A DNA stretch of 64,000 bases from Sipunculus nudus (Eukaryota > Annelida > Sipuncula > Golfingiida > Sipunculidae): positions 1,600,001-1,664,000 of the forward strand of contig CM049320.1 of assembly GCA_026874595.1 (NCBI GenBank). The letters are read 5' to 3'. Numbering within the stretch: position 1 is the first letter of the stretch; each line of letters starts with the position of its first letter. The notes under the pieces are model-generated. The model searched no databases and was not told where the DNA came from. It was given only the letters and a program-made list of their open reading frames with translations. This document shows, one piece after another, positions 12,600-24,169 of this stretch. Both the position numbers and the translations under genes were made by a program.

Positions 12600-15500
12600 C
12601 GATTCTGTTATAACAACAGGAAAGTTCATTTCCCACCGCCTAGTGCATGCCCCTCATCTCTCGATATAGGTTACACACCAGCAGTCTTTCCTGACTCCTC
12701 GATAGATGTTGTCATCAAGAATGACAGAAAAAAACAAGACCTTCCTAAAAAAATCGGTTCCGTGATCACATTTACCAAATTCCCCGTAATGTAATATGAA
12801 ACCTTACCTTTGACTTTAACAGTCAATTATATTACCTGTCGGATTGTTAAAACTCTGACCGGATGTGCCCTCAGCTCCATTGATCATCTGATTTGTCTGG
12901 CCGCTAAAGAATCAGCAGGAAAAACGGTACACGTTAGTCCGACAATAGTTAACATTCACCCATGTTTTCCTAAGTGAATCTATGTTTGTTGGTTAGGCGA
13001 AAGCAAGGCAAGTTCGGAAATTATGATATCCAAATCTTTTCGAGACCTCATTGGAAACCCCCGAGTTAATAGGAGGTCCCTCGAAATAAGCGCGTGTGCA
13101 GCATATGATAATTAAAAGGTTTTAGACTATAAGTCGGTGCGCAGAACTTCGTCAGTGAAACGACTTTGTTCTGAACACGTTGCTGGGAAGAACCTAGCGA
13201 TATTTCTGTCTTCTGATGTAAGAGAGTCTGGGACCAGCGTACTGGCTGTCAAGTAAGGCTTACCAGCTCAATATGAATGCCTACTGAGTCGTGTACCCAA
13301 GGCTAGGTAGAACCTAGGTTGGTATTTTTGGCGCTTGATATATGGCGCTCCGGGAAAAATTGTTAACAGTAACAGTAGGTCGGAAAAATCAAATCAACAA
13401 ATACAAAATTTAACTGAGCAGATAGACATGACATAATTACCAACCTGACTCAGGTTCATATATCTATTCTGTAATTTCGAAGAGGGAACTGAACTCTTAT
13501 AAGTCTTTTTTTTCGGAGACCGAGGTTAAGTTTACCTTCACCGCCTTAACCCTGAACTCCTAAAACTCCTAAAAGTTATAGTGTTAATGTATATACAGTA
13601 AAACCTCGCCTTGCGAACACCTAAAAAACATCGACCAGTTTTGAAGGGGGGATTCTTTTTCGCTTATACCTCGATAAAGTGGCCCCATTACCAATACCCC
13701 GGATGGTGGTCGTTACTTCTGTTTTATTCTACGTGTTTATTTTAACGATTATTTTGACAAGTCAAGCTTTAAATAACCGACACATCTGTTGAAACAGAAT
13801 CTACCGCGAAATATTATATGTAATTATAAAATATTAATAAAAGTGTTGTCTGTACATGTTTATGATAACAAAATCATGACGATAGCTGCAATCTGCCTCG
13901 GCTTGAGAGTGTCAGTGTCTGCCCTCAGGCTTCGTATATAAAATATTCATATCTTGCTGCTAATTTCCTGCTTATACATAAATATTATAGTTACCGAACA
14001 GTCAGGTTGATGGGAAACCGTTTGACCACTTATCTTTAGCTCACAGCCCTTTTCTAATCGGCTGATTGGTCGATGATCACAGAAAGTTACTTCTGCCTTG
14101 TTCCGTTCGTAAAACTTGTATGAAAGCTGCTTTTCTGTGTACCATGCGACATTCAATGCGACAACACGTTTAATTTGAAATTATTGTTTGTTGAATTCAC
14201 ACTTAAAACATTTTAAAAATAGAAATGAGTTGGTCTTTATTATAGGCAAGGGACCCTGAAAGCATTTCTCCTCAGTTAAATGACAAATGACCCGTCAAAA
14301 CCATTACCTGTTTCAAAACAAGACACTAATAGCAAGTCTGTACCACGCCCACGACAACAAAACGATCTGATACAATGCAACAGACTGTCAAAGCTACCCG
14401 TAAAATACAACATATTTACAGAGCTATTGGCACCTCTTTCTGTGCACACGTCAATAAAAGTAAAGGAAATAAAGCCCAGCAATATCCTCAGAGGCTGCAG
14501 ACATAAACACTTCAGATGACAGGTTTTAAACATATGGTTATATATTATATTGCTATAATACTGAACAAAAAGACTTTCACCAGGACGCAGACATTTGTTG
14601 AATATATTTAATATTGACGACTTTTCTCTGACAAGCGGACGTTTAATTTAAAAAAAAAGAATTATTGACGGCCTCAGGTATATATGCTGTTTTTCTATTT
14701 ACATTTAAGCCGTTTCAAAATCCTAGGCCATTTTCAGTAAATCATATATATTTGTCGTGATAGCACCCCCCCCCCCCCCCCCGAATGGGTTCAATCGAAT
14801 TTTACCAGGGAGACTTAATTTCCCTTCCTCCGATTTCCGGACCAGGGAACCTTTCAGGTTTCTTATTAGACTCCATGCGTTCGACACCCCCCCCCCCCTC
14901 CTTCTTCGGTTATAATTTTTGATCCACCTGTGTCTTTTGTGTGTATGTTTGACAAAAACTTCGAATAATTGAATACATTTATAGTTCTGGATAATTTGGC
15001 TGAATACCAGTATTATCATGATGAATATACCCTTCTCAAATCATTATTCCGTGAGTATTTTTATTTTACTTTATTTTTTTCATGAAAGATGTTATGACGG
15101 GAACTCAAATGCCATACATCTGTTATATAACACAATAATTCAATTTTACAGGCTTATCACGTGACCTCAGACTTACTCGAAGGGAACTGTAACCAAAATA
15201 ATGCATGTTTGATGTAGAAATTACACCTGTATTCATGGAATATGCCTCGACCATCACAGGTTCTATTACTAAACCTGAAATACGGAACCTATTAAAGCCT
15301 CCCTACTCAGTCCAAACTGAAGAACCTTTAAGGGTTCTAGCCAGAAATATTTTTTTCTGGGAGTGTAGGGGTATAAATATTAAAGGTGCCTATTCACCTA
15401 CCTTTTGGTAAAGAATTTGTGATTTCTGGGTTCCTCTGTGTATAATATTAATGATATAAAGGTTATTTTTGTTGTTCTCAAAACGCCTTCGTGAAGTATG

Positions 15501-16110
15501 TATGAACTTGTTTATCAACACAGCAAAGTTGACAAACAGGAAAAACATGTAACCTAAAGTGGTAGGTTGCATATTAATTGCAGAGGTAGAAAGGTCACTT
15601 GTTGCAAAACGCCATTTGCAAAGTTCTGACTTATCTGTCTTGCTGTCAGATTCCCTTGTTTAATTTGTTTGATTGTTTTGGCGGGCCCAAACATATTATA
15701 AAACTTTGATATAAACAAAACAAGCAGCCTGTGTGTGGCGATATCCACGTTTTCTGGTCTATAAACCTTTGGTTTATAAAGGTCAGGTAGATGATTGGGT
15801 CCCTATAAGGCTCTCTCTTAGTTGTCTTGTCAGGTCAGATATTGTACGCATGCATAAGTGCTATACCTGACTGCACAGAAAGCTGACGTTGTACTTGACT
15901 CCACTGAATGAAAAGAACTGTTATACTTGATTAATCAAGTAAAAAGCAGGAGCCCCCCCCCCCCCCCCCCCGCTTACCTCTGTATTATGTATGCTACATT
16001 GTACATTGGAATTCCTAAAACAACAACATGATTCATTATATATTTACTAACAGTAAATCATAAACTAATCTTAAAATTTAAGTTAACTGGGTTCGTGTTC
16101 TAATAAGAAC
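12600..16110. other. Gene-free stretch with poly-C tracts and one transposon-like terminus
   Basis: No convincing exon. Poly-C tracts occur at about 14766-14782, 14886-14898 and 15954-15971. A pogo/Tigger-like terminus lies at 13594-13622 (separate entry). A weak minus-strand exon candidate at 12836-12903 is listed among the rejected items. Confidence 0.4.
13594..13622 (+). mobile_element. Possible pogo/Tigger-like terminal inverted repeat
   Basis: The sequence CAGTAAAACCTCGCCTTGCG preceded by TA resembles the CAGTAnAACCTC ends typical of pogo/Tigger elements, which duplicate TA. The matching opposite end was not found by eye, so only a fragment may remain. Confidence 0.3.
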
Positions 16111-16111
16111 A

Positions 16112-17121
16112 AACCTGGTTTGTGACTGAATATTAAGCTAGGATCACTAAGTGTTATCGTTAGGGTTAGGGTTTGTGACTGAATATTAAGCTGGGATCAC
16201 GAAGTGATATCGTTAGGGTTAGGGTTTGTGACTGAATATTAAGCTAGGATCACTAAGTGTTATCGTTAGGGTTAGGGTTTGTGACTGAATATTAAGCTAG
16301 GATCACTAAGTGTTATCGTTAGGGTTAGGGTTTGTGACTGAATATTAAGCTAGGAACACTAAGTGTTATCGTTAGGGTTAGGGTTTGTGACTGAATATTA
16401 AGCTAGGATCACTAAGTGTTATCGTTAGGGTTAGGGTTTGTGACTGAATATTAAGCTAGGATCACTAAGTGTTATCGTTAGGGTTAAGATTTGTGACTGA
16501 ATATTAGGCTAGGATCAATAAGTGTTATCGTTAGGGTTAGGGTTAGCGTTAGCAAGAATATTAAGCAAGGATAACTAAGTGTTATCGTTAGGGTTAGGGT
16601 TTGTGACTGAATATTAAGCTAGGATCACTAAGTGTTATCGTAAAGGTTAGGGTTTGTGACTGAATATTAAGCTAGGATCACTAAGTGTTGTCGTTAGGGT
16701 TAGGGTTTGTGACTGAATATTAAGCTAGGATCACTAAGTGTTATCGTTAGGGTTAGGGTTTGTGACTGAATATTAAGCTAGGATCACTAAGTGTTATCGT
16801 TAGGGTTAGGGTTTGTGACTGAATATTAAGCAAGGATCACTAAGTGTTATCGTTAGGGTTAGGATTTGTGACTGAATATTAAGCTAGGATCACTAAGTGT
16901 TATCGCTAGGGTTAAGGTTTGTGACTGAATATTAAGCTAGGATCACTAAGTGTTATCGTTAGGGTTAAGGTTTGTGACTGAATATTAAGCTAGGTTCACT
17001 ATGTGTTATCGTTAGGGTTAGGGTTTGTGACTGAATATTAAGCTAGGATCACTATGTGTTATCGTTAGGGTTATGGTTTGTGACTGGATATTAAGCTAGG
17101 ATAACTAAATGTTATCGTTAG
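16112..17121 (+). repeat. 53-bp satellite carrying telomere-type TTAGGG hexamers
   Basis: About 19 tandem copies of a 53-bp unit: 12 bases of TTAGGGTTAGGG followed by about 41 bases starting TTTGTGACTGAATATTAAGC and ending GTGTTATCG. One unit (about 16520-16560) carries an extra TTAGGG-like stretch. Copies are mostly near-identical with scattered substitutions. Confidence 0.95.
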
Positions 17122-17384
17122 ATCGAACAGCTATTGGTACTCTTTGTGTCGGCTTACTAAAAGTCAGTGGTACCAAAGTTACTAAGAACCAAACACCAAG
17201 TTTTGAAGGATTTTACATGATAGAACTTGGAAGGAAATTATTTATTCAATTTTGAACGTTCTCTAATAATTTCGATATTCAATTCCTTCATCCGAAAACT
17301 CAAAATACTAAATCGAATAACACGTCTAGAACATTCACTGATTCATGACATGTGACATCAACAACCTTCATTATTTTTATAAAG

Positions 17385-17500
17385 AAAATAATAACAATAA
17401 TAATAATAATACTCATAATAATAACATTAATCATAATAATAATAATAATAACAACAATAATAAAGATAATGATAATGATTATAATAAAAATACCAATAAC

Positions 17501-17570
<70 letters not shown>

Positions 17571-17652
17571 TTAATTATTATTATTATTATTTTTTTATTA
17601 TTATTATTATTATTTTAATAATTATTATTATTTTTATTATTATTATTATTAA
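17385..17652. repeat. AAT/ATT trinucleotide repeat forming an inverted repeat
   Basis: An (AAT)n tract to about 17531 is followed immediately by an (ATT)n tract to about 17652, so the two halves are complementary. Frames of poly-Asn, poly-Tyr and poly-Ile through it are artefacts. A short TA run follows at about 17665-17680. Confidence 0.9.
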
Positions 17653-17699
17653 AAGAAATCGACTATATATATATATATATAATAGCTAGGGTCTTTTCA

Positions 17700-18385
17700 C
17701 AGGTCAGACATTGGTTAATCTTGTCGGTCGGTTTATTCCTGTTGATCACGTACATTCTACACATGGCCAGGACGATAGTATGTTTTGTTCCATTCTACAT
17801 ATTTAAACCAATTTAAAAACCATCTGAAAACCATCAGGTATTCGGTACAAGGTGTACAGGATTATCAGATGTCTCGCAGAAAAAGAACACAGACCTACTC
17901 ATTATCCTGACGATTCCTTACATATGACGTCACCACATCTCACATCAGCTGACAAAAGTTTCTTCTGGTCCTCTGTTTTTGATCATTAAATTTTCTCGGT
18001 TTTATTAGTATAAATATGAATGGATAGACATAAGTATGGGTAGGTCTAACAGAAGGGAAGTCCTTTCCCCACTCCCCGCCCACGCAGTCGACAAGATCAC
18101 GTGACTAAACAAAACAAAACCACCCATGGTTTCTAAGAACACGTAACTACATGTTGAAAGTAAATGTTGCAGGGTAAACATCCGATTTTAATGCCACATT
18201 CACGTGCATGTTAAACTAATGTTTTCATTTCTTCACAAATAAAAAAAAAGTAACTCCAATTTACTTGAACATACCGACGATTGGTGCGCCATGCACCTTG
18301 CGTTCCAAGGTTGGACAATGTCACATTTCGTCTGTTGTCATTAAGTCAATTTGAGCCGCTGCGATTTATAAAGTCCAGTTTTATA
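17700..18385. other. Gene-free stretch downstream of lectin gene 2
   Basis: No exon, repeat or RNA gene recognised on either strand. Confidence 0.4.
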
Positions 18386-18389
18386 TATC

Positions 18390-19560
18390 TGTGACAACCA
18401 AAGATGTATTCCAGCTCCGTTTCACAGCGCTTTTTATTCAACATTTATTTGTGATGTTCACAGATGTATTCCAGTTCCGTTTTACGGCGCCAATCATTCA
18501 ACCCCAGACACCAGCCCACCCCACCCCACGCATGTTCCTGAAATTGGGACCTTGAATTAGGTTTTGTCATTAATCCTCCTGGGTTGAACTCTCCATTTCA
18601 TAAGCGAGAGACATGTGTTTTTCTCTTTTACTGACCACGCACAGGGTCAAATCCCTCACTGAAAGCAAGCGTTATTCAAATGAACAATAGTCCTTAGTGT
18701 TAGAGGTTAAGTGACCACGATGCACGCATTCCGGTGATTGCCGAAGACAGTTCGGCTGTGCTCGGTAAAAAAAACGGAAAAAATCACTCAAAATCATATG
18801 TATATTAAAAATTATTTATTTTCATATCGCCTATGTCACTGCGGGGATAATAACCTTTAAAATGATGTATGGCACAATATTGTACACAGCGCGGTTTTAG
18901 AGAACATTGCGCACAAACGTGAACTGAATTCCTTTTATAAGTATTAGATAGATGTTCACAGATGTAATCCAGTTCCGTTTTACAGCGCTATTCATTCAAC
19001 ATTTATTTATGATGTTCACAGATGTATTCCAGCTCCGTTTCACAGCGCTTTTCATTCAACATTTATTTGTGATGTTCACAGATGTATTCCAGCTCCGTTA
19101 CACAGCGCTCATCATTCAACATTTATTTGTGATGTTCACAGATGTAATCCAGTTCCGTTTTACAGCGCTATTCATTCCACATTTATTTATGATTTTCACA
19201 GATGTATTCCAGCTCCGTTTCTCAGCGCTCATCATTCAACATTTATTTGTGATGTTCACAGATGTAATCCAGTTCCGTTTTACAGCGCCAATCATTTAAC
19301 ATTTATTTATGATTTTCACAGATGTATTCCAGCTCCGTTTCACAGCGCTCATCAGTCAACATTTATTTGTGATGTTCACAGATGTAATCCAGTTCCGTTT
19401 TACAGCGTTATTCTTTCAACATTTATTTGTGATGTTCACAGATGTAATCCAGTTCCGTTTTACAGCGTTATTCTTTCAACATTTATTTATGATGTTCACA
19501 GATGTATTCCAGTTCCGTTGCACAGCGCTCATCATTCAACATTTATTTATGATGTTCACA
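18390..19560 (-). repeat. 60-bp minisatellite derived from the last exon of lectin gene 2
   Basis: Tandem 60-bp units at about 18952-19560, with two further units at 18390-18498 separated by a dispersed repeat. Read on the minus strand, each unit contains the end of the lectin coding sequence: a Cys, TELEYIC or TELDYIC, EHHK and the TAA stop. The unit next to the functional exon reads NDERCATELEYICEHHK where the exon has NDKNCETELEYICEHHK. The terminal exon and array are continuous: the functional stop codon (19543-19545) lies in the last unit. Confidence 0.9.
18499..18935 (-). repeat. Dispersed repeat family 1, copy inserted in the 60-bp array
   Basis: Reverse-complement match of about 49962-50430, sharing CACGATGCACGCATTCCGGT and the end TGAACTGAATTCC. 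It interrupts the 60-bp minisatellite, so it inserted after the array formed. No coding capacity seen. Confidence 0.75.
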
Positions 19561-19763
19561 GATGTATTCCAGTTCCGTTTCACAGTTTTTATCGTTCCAT
19601 TCTCCGTTCGACACCATCAATACACAGTCTTCCTTGCCTTTAAAGTCGTTGGGTTCCACGAGACGCCAGTTGGTGAACTGTCCGAGCTTTGCACCAGTAG
19701 CGGCCCAATAAAACACCCCTTCCTCCACGCTGTCCGTCAAAGATGTCCAGAACTCGTACTTAA
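19543..19763 (-). CDS. Exon 5 of lectin gene 2: second half of the C-type lectin domain and stop
   Basis: 221 bp from acceptor TTGTTACAG to the TAA at 19543-19545. It encodes FWTSLTDS (WIGL-equivalent), NWRLVEPND, EDCVLM, EWNDKNC and YICEHHK. Cys 241, 255 and 263 complete the domain. The last approximately 17 codons and the stop belong to the 60-bp repeat unit that continues downstream. Confidence 0.92.
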
Positions 19764-22700
19764 CTGTAACAATTTTTTCAATTAAATTTTAGCATATAAT
19801 TATATTCTTGCATATTTCAAAATATTACAGCATTAACTCTGATTGTCTTTATACAATTTTTATAAAACCCTCTAGTGTCCTTTAATTTAAATACATTGTA
19901 TGTCACGTGTTATTACTAACCGGGATTTCTTTTCCTTTTAAGAAAAGAGAGTAAGAGAACACGTTGGAATGGAATATCAAAAACTGCGATGAAAACAAAC
20001 GAACATTTTTCTAACGATTCTTTGTTTACAGATATTATGTTATTGTAAATAAAGTATGTTTATTTGCTTTCAAGTTACATCTTCCATTTTGAAAATCATA
20101 GAAATACCTCGCCCTCCGTGCATGCGAATCTGATCGTTCAAGTATTGTTGTTCTTCTTCTGTTTCTATGGCAACAAGTTCGGCGCCGAACGCCTTACATG
20201 CGTCACGTGCTGTTTCCCAGGAGACTGGAGGAGAGTGAAAGGTGTAGCATGTCGGCCAGTCGTCGTCCTGTTGATGCTCGCCGCACGCTGTAAATTACAA
20301 TTAAAATACTCCAAACGTCAACAAAGATGCTGCGCTCAGCAAACAAAAATGTATTATCTTTAATGAGACTGGGTTTCAGGGTCTAATATTTTTCAGTGTG
20401 GTCGGTCAAGTTAATCGCCTTTTATAATTAAAAATTAAAAAATATGAAAATTTCATATAATCAGAGATAACACGATAATAATGTTTTACTGAAACTAAAA
20501 CAAAACTAAATATATGTACGTTTTATTATTTTATTTTCTTGAATTAATTTTGTTCATGCGAGGAAGCAGAATTGTCGAACACGGTGCCATCGAAACTAAC
20601 TTTTTCCCGGTCTTAAACAGATAAAGTATCAACTGGTATTGAAATAACCCCGAAAATAAAAGACACAAGCATTCCCCTCTGTCCCAGATACTGACAAATC
20701 AAATCATAAAGGCTCATTGACGTAACAGTTAATATTTTTTGTCTAATCTTGTGGTTGAGAATGAAACAAAAGCAGAATTCAACCAAGTAACCAACCGACT
20801 GATGCAAAGAAAGTACCTTCAGGCGACCACATGAATACTTTTTTTTATATAAAAATAACATGAGGTTAATCTTTATTTTTTTTTAAGAAATACATAACAA
20901 GTAATTTTCAAACATAATACTCATTATATATATATATATATAATTATATATATATATATATATAATTTGTTAAGCACAGGTCTTTAAATTTATGCTTTAA
21001 TACGTTATTTTAAACACATGAAACTCAAACCAGAATCCACGGTATATATAGTATAGACTCTGAGCTAAAAAGCACAGAAAGCATAAATTATTAAAAGAGA
21101 CTTGTATATAAACTTTCCCTTGCCCCCCTGTTCTTGGCTAGTGGGGTGAAAAATCTGCTTCACCATATACTTATATATACAACAAAGATAAACACAGAGA
21201 TAAGACTCAGGCCACCTCAGTACATAAAAAAAATCGCTTCTGATACTATGTGCTTACCATTCTTCAAAGTCGTCGTTTCCAGTATTTTATCTACATCCGG
21301 TGTGGTGTTAGGTTGCACTTCCGGTGGCAGACGTGCCTGGCCACGATGAGCTCCCATGTATCCTGTCAGATTAACACAAATCCTCACCAAGTGTCAGAAA
21401 CTTAGAACAAAAATATATTCGTGAGCTATGTTTTTTTCAGTTGCGGATCAAACCAACTGGAGAACTTAAGGTGCCTTTGTGAAGTTAAGTTTAATGGCAT
21501 CTGATCTTCATAAAACACAACCTCTTTTTATCTTCTCAATTAGTAAAATTTTCGAATTTAATCATGTTTTTTTTTTTGGCAATTCTGTATATACATTATC
21601 AAATATAATACAGGAAGCCCTTTGCTCCAGCTAACTCGGTTCATATGTTAATAGAGTCAGCTCGGTCAATAAACGTCCTTAACTGATTTATTTTCTGTTG
21701 AAATTACATTGTATATAGGTTTAGTTTTCGAATGTATGCCACCTCGACGGAATGAAGCGAGCCCCTGAGATTTATTTGTGCGTTCAGTCTTGTGACACGT
21801 GTACAGACTATGCGACATCCGCTAGACGACTATGGTCGTATAAGCTACGGTTAACTGTATAGACATATCTGTTACCGTACAATATACTGTTAACTGTATA
21901 GACATATCTGTTACCGTACAATATACTGTTAACTGTATAGACATATCTGTTACTGTACAATATACTGTTAACTGTATAGACATATCTGTTACTGTACAAT
22001 ATACTGTTAACTGTATAGACATATCTGTTACTGTACAATATACTGTTAACTGTATAGACATATCTGTTACTGTACAATATACTGTTAACTGTATAGACAT
22101 ATCTGTTACTGTACAATATACTGTTAACTGTATAGACATATCTGTTACTGTACAATATACTGTTAACTGTATAGACATATCTGTTACTGTACAATATACT
22201 GTTAACTGTATAGACATATCTGTTACTGTACAATATACTCTTAACTGTATAGACATATCTGTTACTGTACAATATACTGTTAACTGTATAGACATATCTG
22301 TTACTGTACAATATACTGTTAACTGTATAGACATATCTGTTACTGTACAATATACTGTTAACTGTATAGACATATCTGTTACTGTACAATATACTGTTAA
22401 CTGTATAGACATATCTGTTACTGTACAATATACTGTTAACTGTATAGACATATCTGTTACTGTACAATATACTGTTAACTGTATAGACATATCTGTTACT
22501 GTACAATATACTGTTAACTGTATAGACATATCTGTTACTGTACAATATACTGTTAACTGTATAGACATATCTGTTACTGTACAATATACTGTTAACTGTA
22601 TAGACATATCTGTTACTGTACAATATACTGTTAACTGTATAGACATATCTGTTACTGTACAATATACTGTTAACTGTATAGACATATCTGTTACTGTACA

Positions 22701-24169
22701 ATATACTGTTAACTGTATAGACATATCTGTTACTGTACAATATACTGTTAACTGTATAGACATATCTGTTACTGTACAATATACTGTTAACTGTATAGAC
22801 ATATCTGTTACTGTACAATGTACTGTTACCTCTGTGGTTAGTGTATGCAGTACACTCTTCATGGAAATCAAGTTCCCATTTTGAAGCAGAAAGCAGCTGA
22901 CATCCGCCATTGTTATAGACGTTGAAGGCCGCACAACGCACGTGCTTCAGGCATGCTAACAGACACCATTGTTTGGGGTTCAGCGATGATGTGGCCGTTA
23001 TACGAAGTGTATTGTTCCAGGGTGACTGCGCCAACATCTGATGTTTTATGTCGAACAGCCGGGAAACAAGCGTTACAGTCCGTGCCAAACCTTCAAACAA
23101 AAAAATAATAAATCTACAGGTACACTTATTCTAGGCTTAAGTAATACTGAAAAGCGGACAACTGCTGATTACTTTTATGTAAGATACAGTCGTGACTTTA
23201 TATCCGACACTAAAAGTAATACCCTAATTTATGTCGGATTGCAAGGCTGACGGATTGTTAAATCCCTAAGGGTGAAAGAGGGTCAAGATACAATGTGACC
23301 TATAATTTTGAGGAGGACTTGTTAGTATTTATTAACTCTTTTGCTATATTAAAATACTTTTTATGATATTGTTTTGATTTATGCGAGAAAAACCATCCGT
23401 CATGGAGTACTGTTTTCATTCTTATATACATGTCTATATATACAGCGTTCGTCAAGATTGACGACCTATGCAGAGTCTTTTGTAAAACATTAACTTAATG
23501 TATATAATGAATGTACCAGCGGTTGATCTACTGAGTTCATGTACGTCTAAGAAATGTAAGCATATCTGTCAGGTATCTGGTTCTTTTTATTTTTATTTTC
23601 ATGGACTTTTTTAAGCAGTCCGTGGTCGGCATCAAGCGAAGCCATATACTGAAGCCATATTTAATTCCCTTAGCGCTTCTCTAGGAGTGGCTGGTTTAGG
23701 AGGATCATCTTCTCCCTTAGACTCGCTGTCACTCTAATTTATAAAATGTATTAATTTATAAAAAATAAACTTATACATGGATAGTTTACATTGATTGTAC
23801 AACTAGTTATAAGAAATAATATGGGGCACTTTCCATGGCTCAGTATGATGGTGGCGTTCGACATTCTTGAATTTATTTAATTAACAATGTTATCCCACAT
23901 TTAGAAAAGTTAAGCTTTACGTTACTTATTTTACAAATAAAAAAATCAAAATTGTTTTAATGATTTGTGATTTTCTTCAAGTGAAAAGAATATGTACAGG
24001 TTTATTTCTAAATTATCGCCCGATTGTTTTCTTGGTCTCATTCTCTAAAAAACTGCATTCGGTTGTCATAAAATTATGCCCGAGCCCACCTATAAACGGT
24101 GCAAGCCTTAGATTTAATGCATAAAAACTTACAGAGCACGAGACATAGGTACACCGTCAATATATCCAT
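19543..24169 (-). CDS. Secreted PAN/Apple plus C-type lectin (gene 2), complete
   Basis: Five coding exons on the minus strand: 24133-24169, 22830-23090, 21258-21362, 20108-20287 and 19543-19763. All four introns are GT-AG and phase 1; the spliced length is 804 nt, a 267-residue protein plus stop. Residues 1 to about 20 form a signal peptide (MDILTVYLCLVLC), about 13-100 a PAN/Apple-like domain, about 101-134 a Thr/Pro-containing linker with an N-glycosylation site (NTT), and 135-267 a long-form C-type lectin domain. Its cysteines 136, 148, 165, 241, 255 and 263 fit the canonical pairs 136-148, 165-263 and 241-255. The EPN motif (231-233) and WND (250-252) are calcium-site signatures; in this family EPN predicts mannose-type specificity. 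Inferred role: secreted calcium-dependent sugar binding, for example immune or mucosal recognition. No orthologue name is claimed. Confidence 0.9.
20108..20287 (-). CDS. Exon 4 of lectin gene 2: first half of the C-type lectin domain
   Basis: 180 bp, acceptor TTTACAG, donor GTATTT, phase 1 at both ends. It encodes ACGEHQQDDDWPTCYTF, then VSWETARDACKAFGAELVAI, the classic start of a CTLD with Cys 136, 148 and 165. Confidence 0.9.
20290..21257 (-). other. Intron 3 of lectin gene 2
   Basis: AT-rich, with two TA runs around 20928-20964. No additional exon recognised. Confidence 0.6.
21258..21362 (-). CDS. Exon 3 of lectin gene 2: linker
   Basis: 105 bp between acceptor TCTGACAG and donor GTAAGC, phase 1 at both ends. 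It encodes YMGAHRGQARLPPEVQP, an NTT glycosylation site and an acidic/Thr-rich end. It has no recognised domain and connects PAN to the lectin domain; its phases and open frame fit exactly between the two neighbours. Confidence 0.8.
21850..22829 (-). repeat. 39-bp minisatellite in intron 2 of lectin gene 2, abutting the splice donor
   Basis: About 25 almost identical copies of a 39-bp unit. On the minus strand the unit contains CAGTAACAG and TTAACAGTATATTG. The authentic donor of exon 22830-23090 (GTAACAGTACATTG) is itself the edge of the first unit. The unit is a multiple of three, producing long spurious frames (ILYSNRYVYTVNS and VYCTVTDMSIQLT repeats) in two phases. Confidence 0.95.
22830..23090 (-). 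CDS. Exon 2 of lectin gene 2: PAN/Apple-like domain
   Basis: 261 bp, phase 1 at both ends. The acceptor has a strong T-rich tract ending TTTGAAG. It encodes residues 13-100, including FDIKHQ, WCLLACLKHVRCAAF, GGCQLL and a late Cys (92). The donor is GTAACAG, a weak consensus, and the first base of the intron is also the start of a 39-bp minisatellite. Open reading through that array is not coding. Confidence 0.85.
23091..24132 (-). other. Intron 1 of lectin gene 2
   Basis: Between signal-peptide and PAN exons; no repeats of note and no further exon recognised. Confidence 0.6.
24133..24169 (-). CDS. Exon 1 of lectin gene 2: signal peptide
   Basis: ATG at 24169, 37 coding nt, hydrophobic residues MDILTVYLCLVL, consensus donor GTAAGT in phase 1; codon 13 (Cys) is completed by the PAN exon. 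A possible upstream 5'UTR exon ends at another GTAAGT donor whose exon side is 24304. Confidence 0.85.

Noticed and set aside
12836-12903. Possible minus-strand 68-bp exon (acceptor TTCTTTAG, donor GTAATA) encoding GQTNQMINGAEGTS
   Set aside because: It enters in phase 2 and leaves in phase 1, unlike the lectin exons, and has no recognisable domain; support is too weak.
17345-17689. Poly-Asn/Tyr and poly-Ile frames
   Set aside because: Translation of an AAT/ATT microsatellite.
18952-19785. Plus-strand frames of 115 and 158 codons (MFTDVFQLRFTALF repeats)
   Set aside because: They are the antisense of the 60-bp array and of the lectin exon.
21808-23100. 430- and 370-codon minus-strand frames through the 39-bp array as repetitive proteins
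   Set aside because: The PAN exon ends at a donor at 22830/22829 and the rest is a minisatellite whose unit is a multiple of three; two different frames are equally open.
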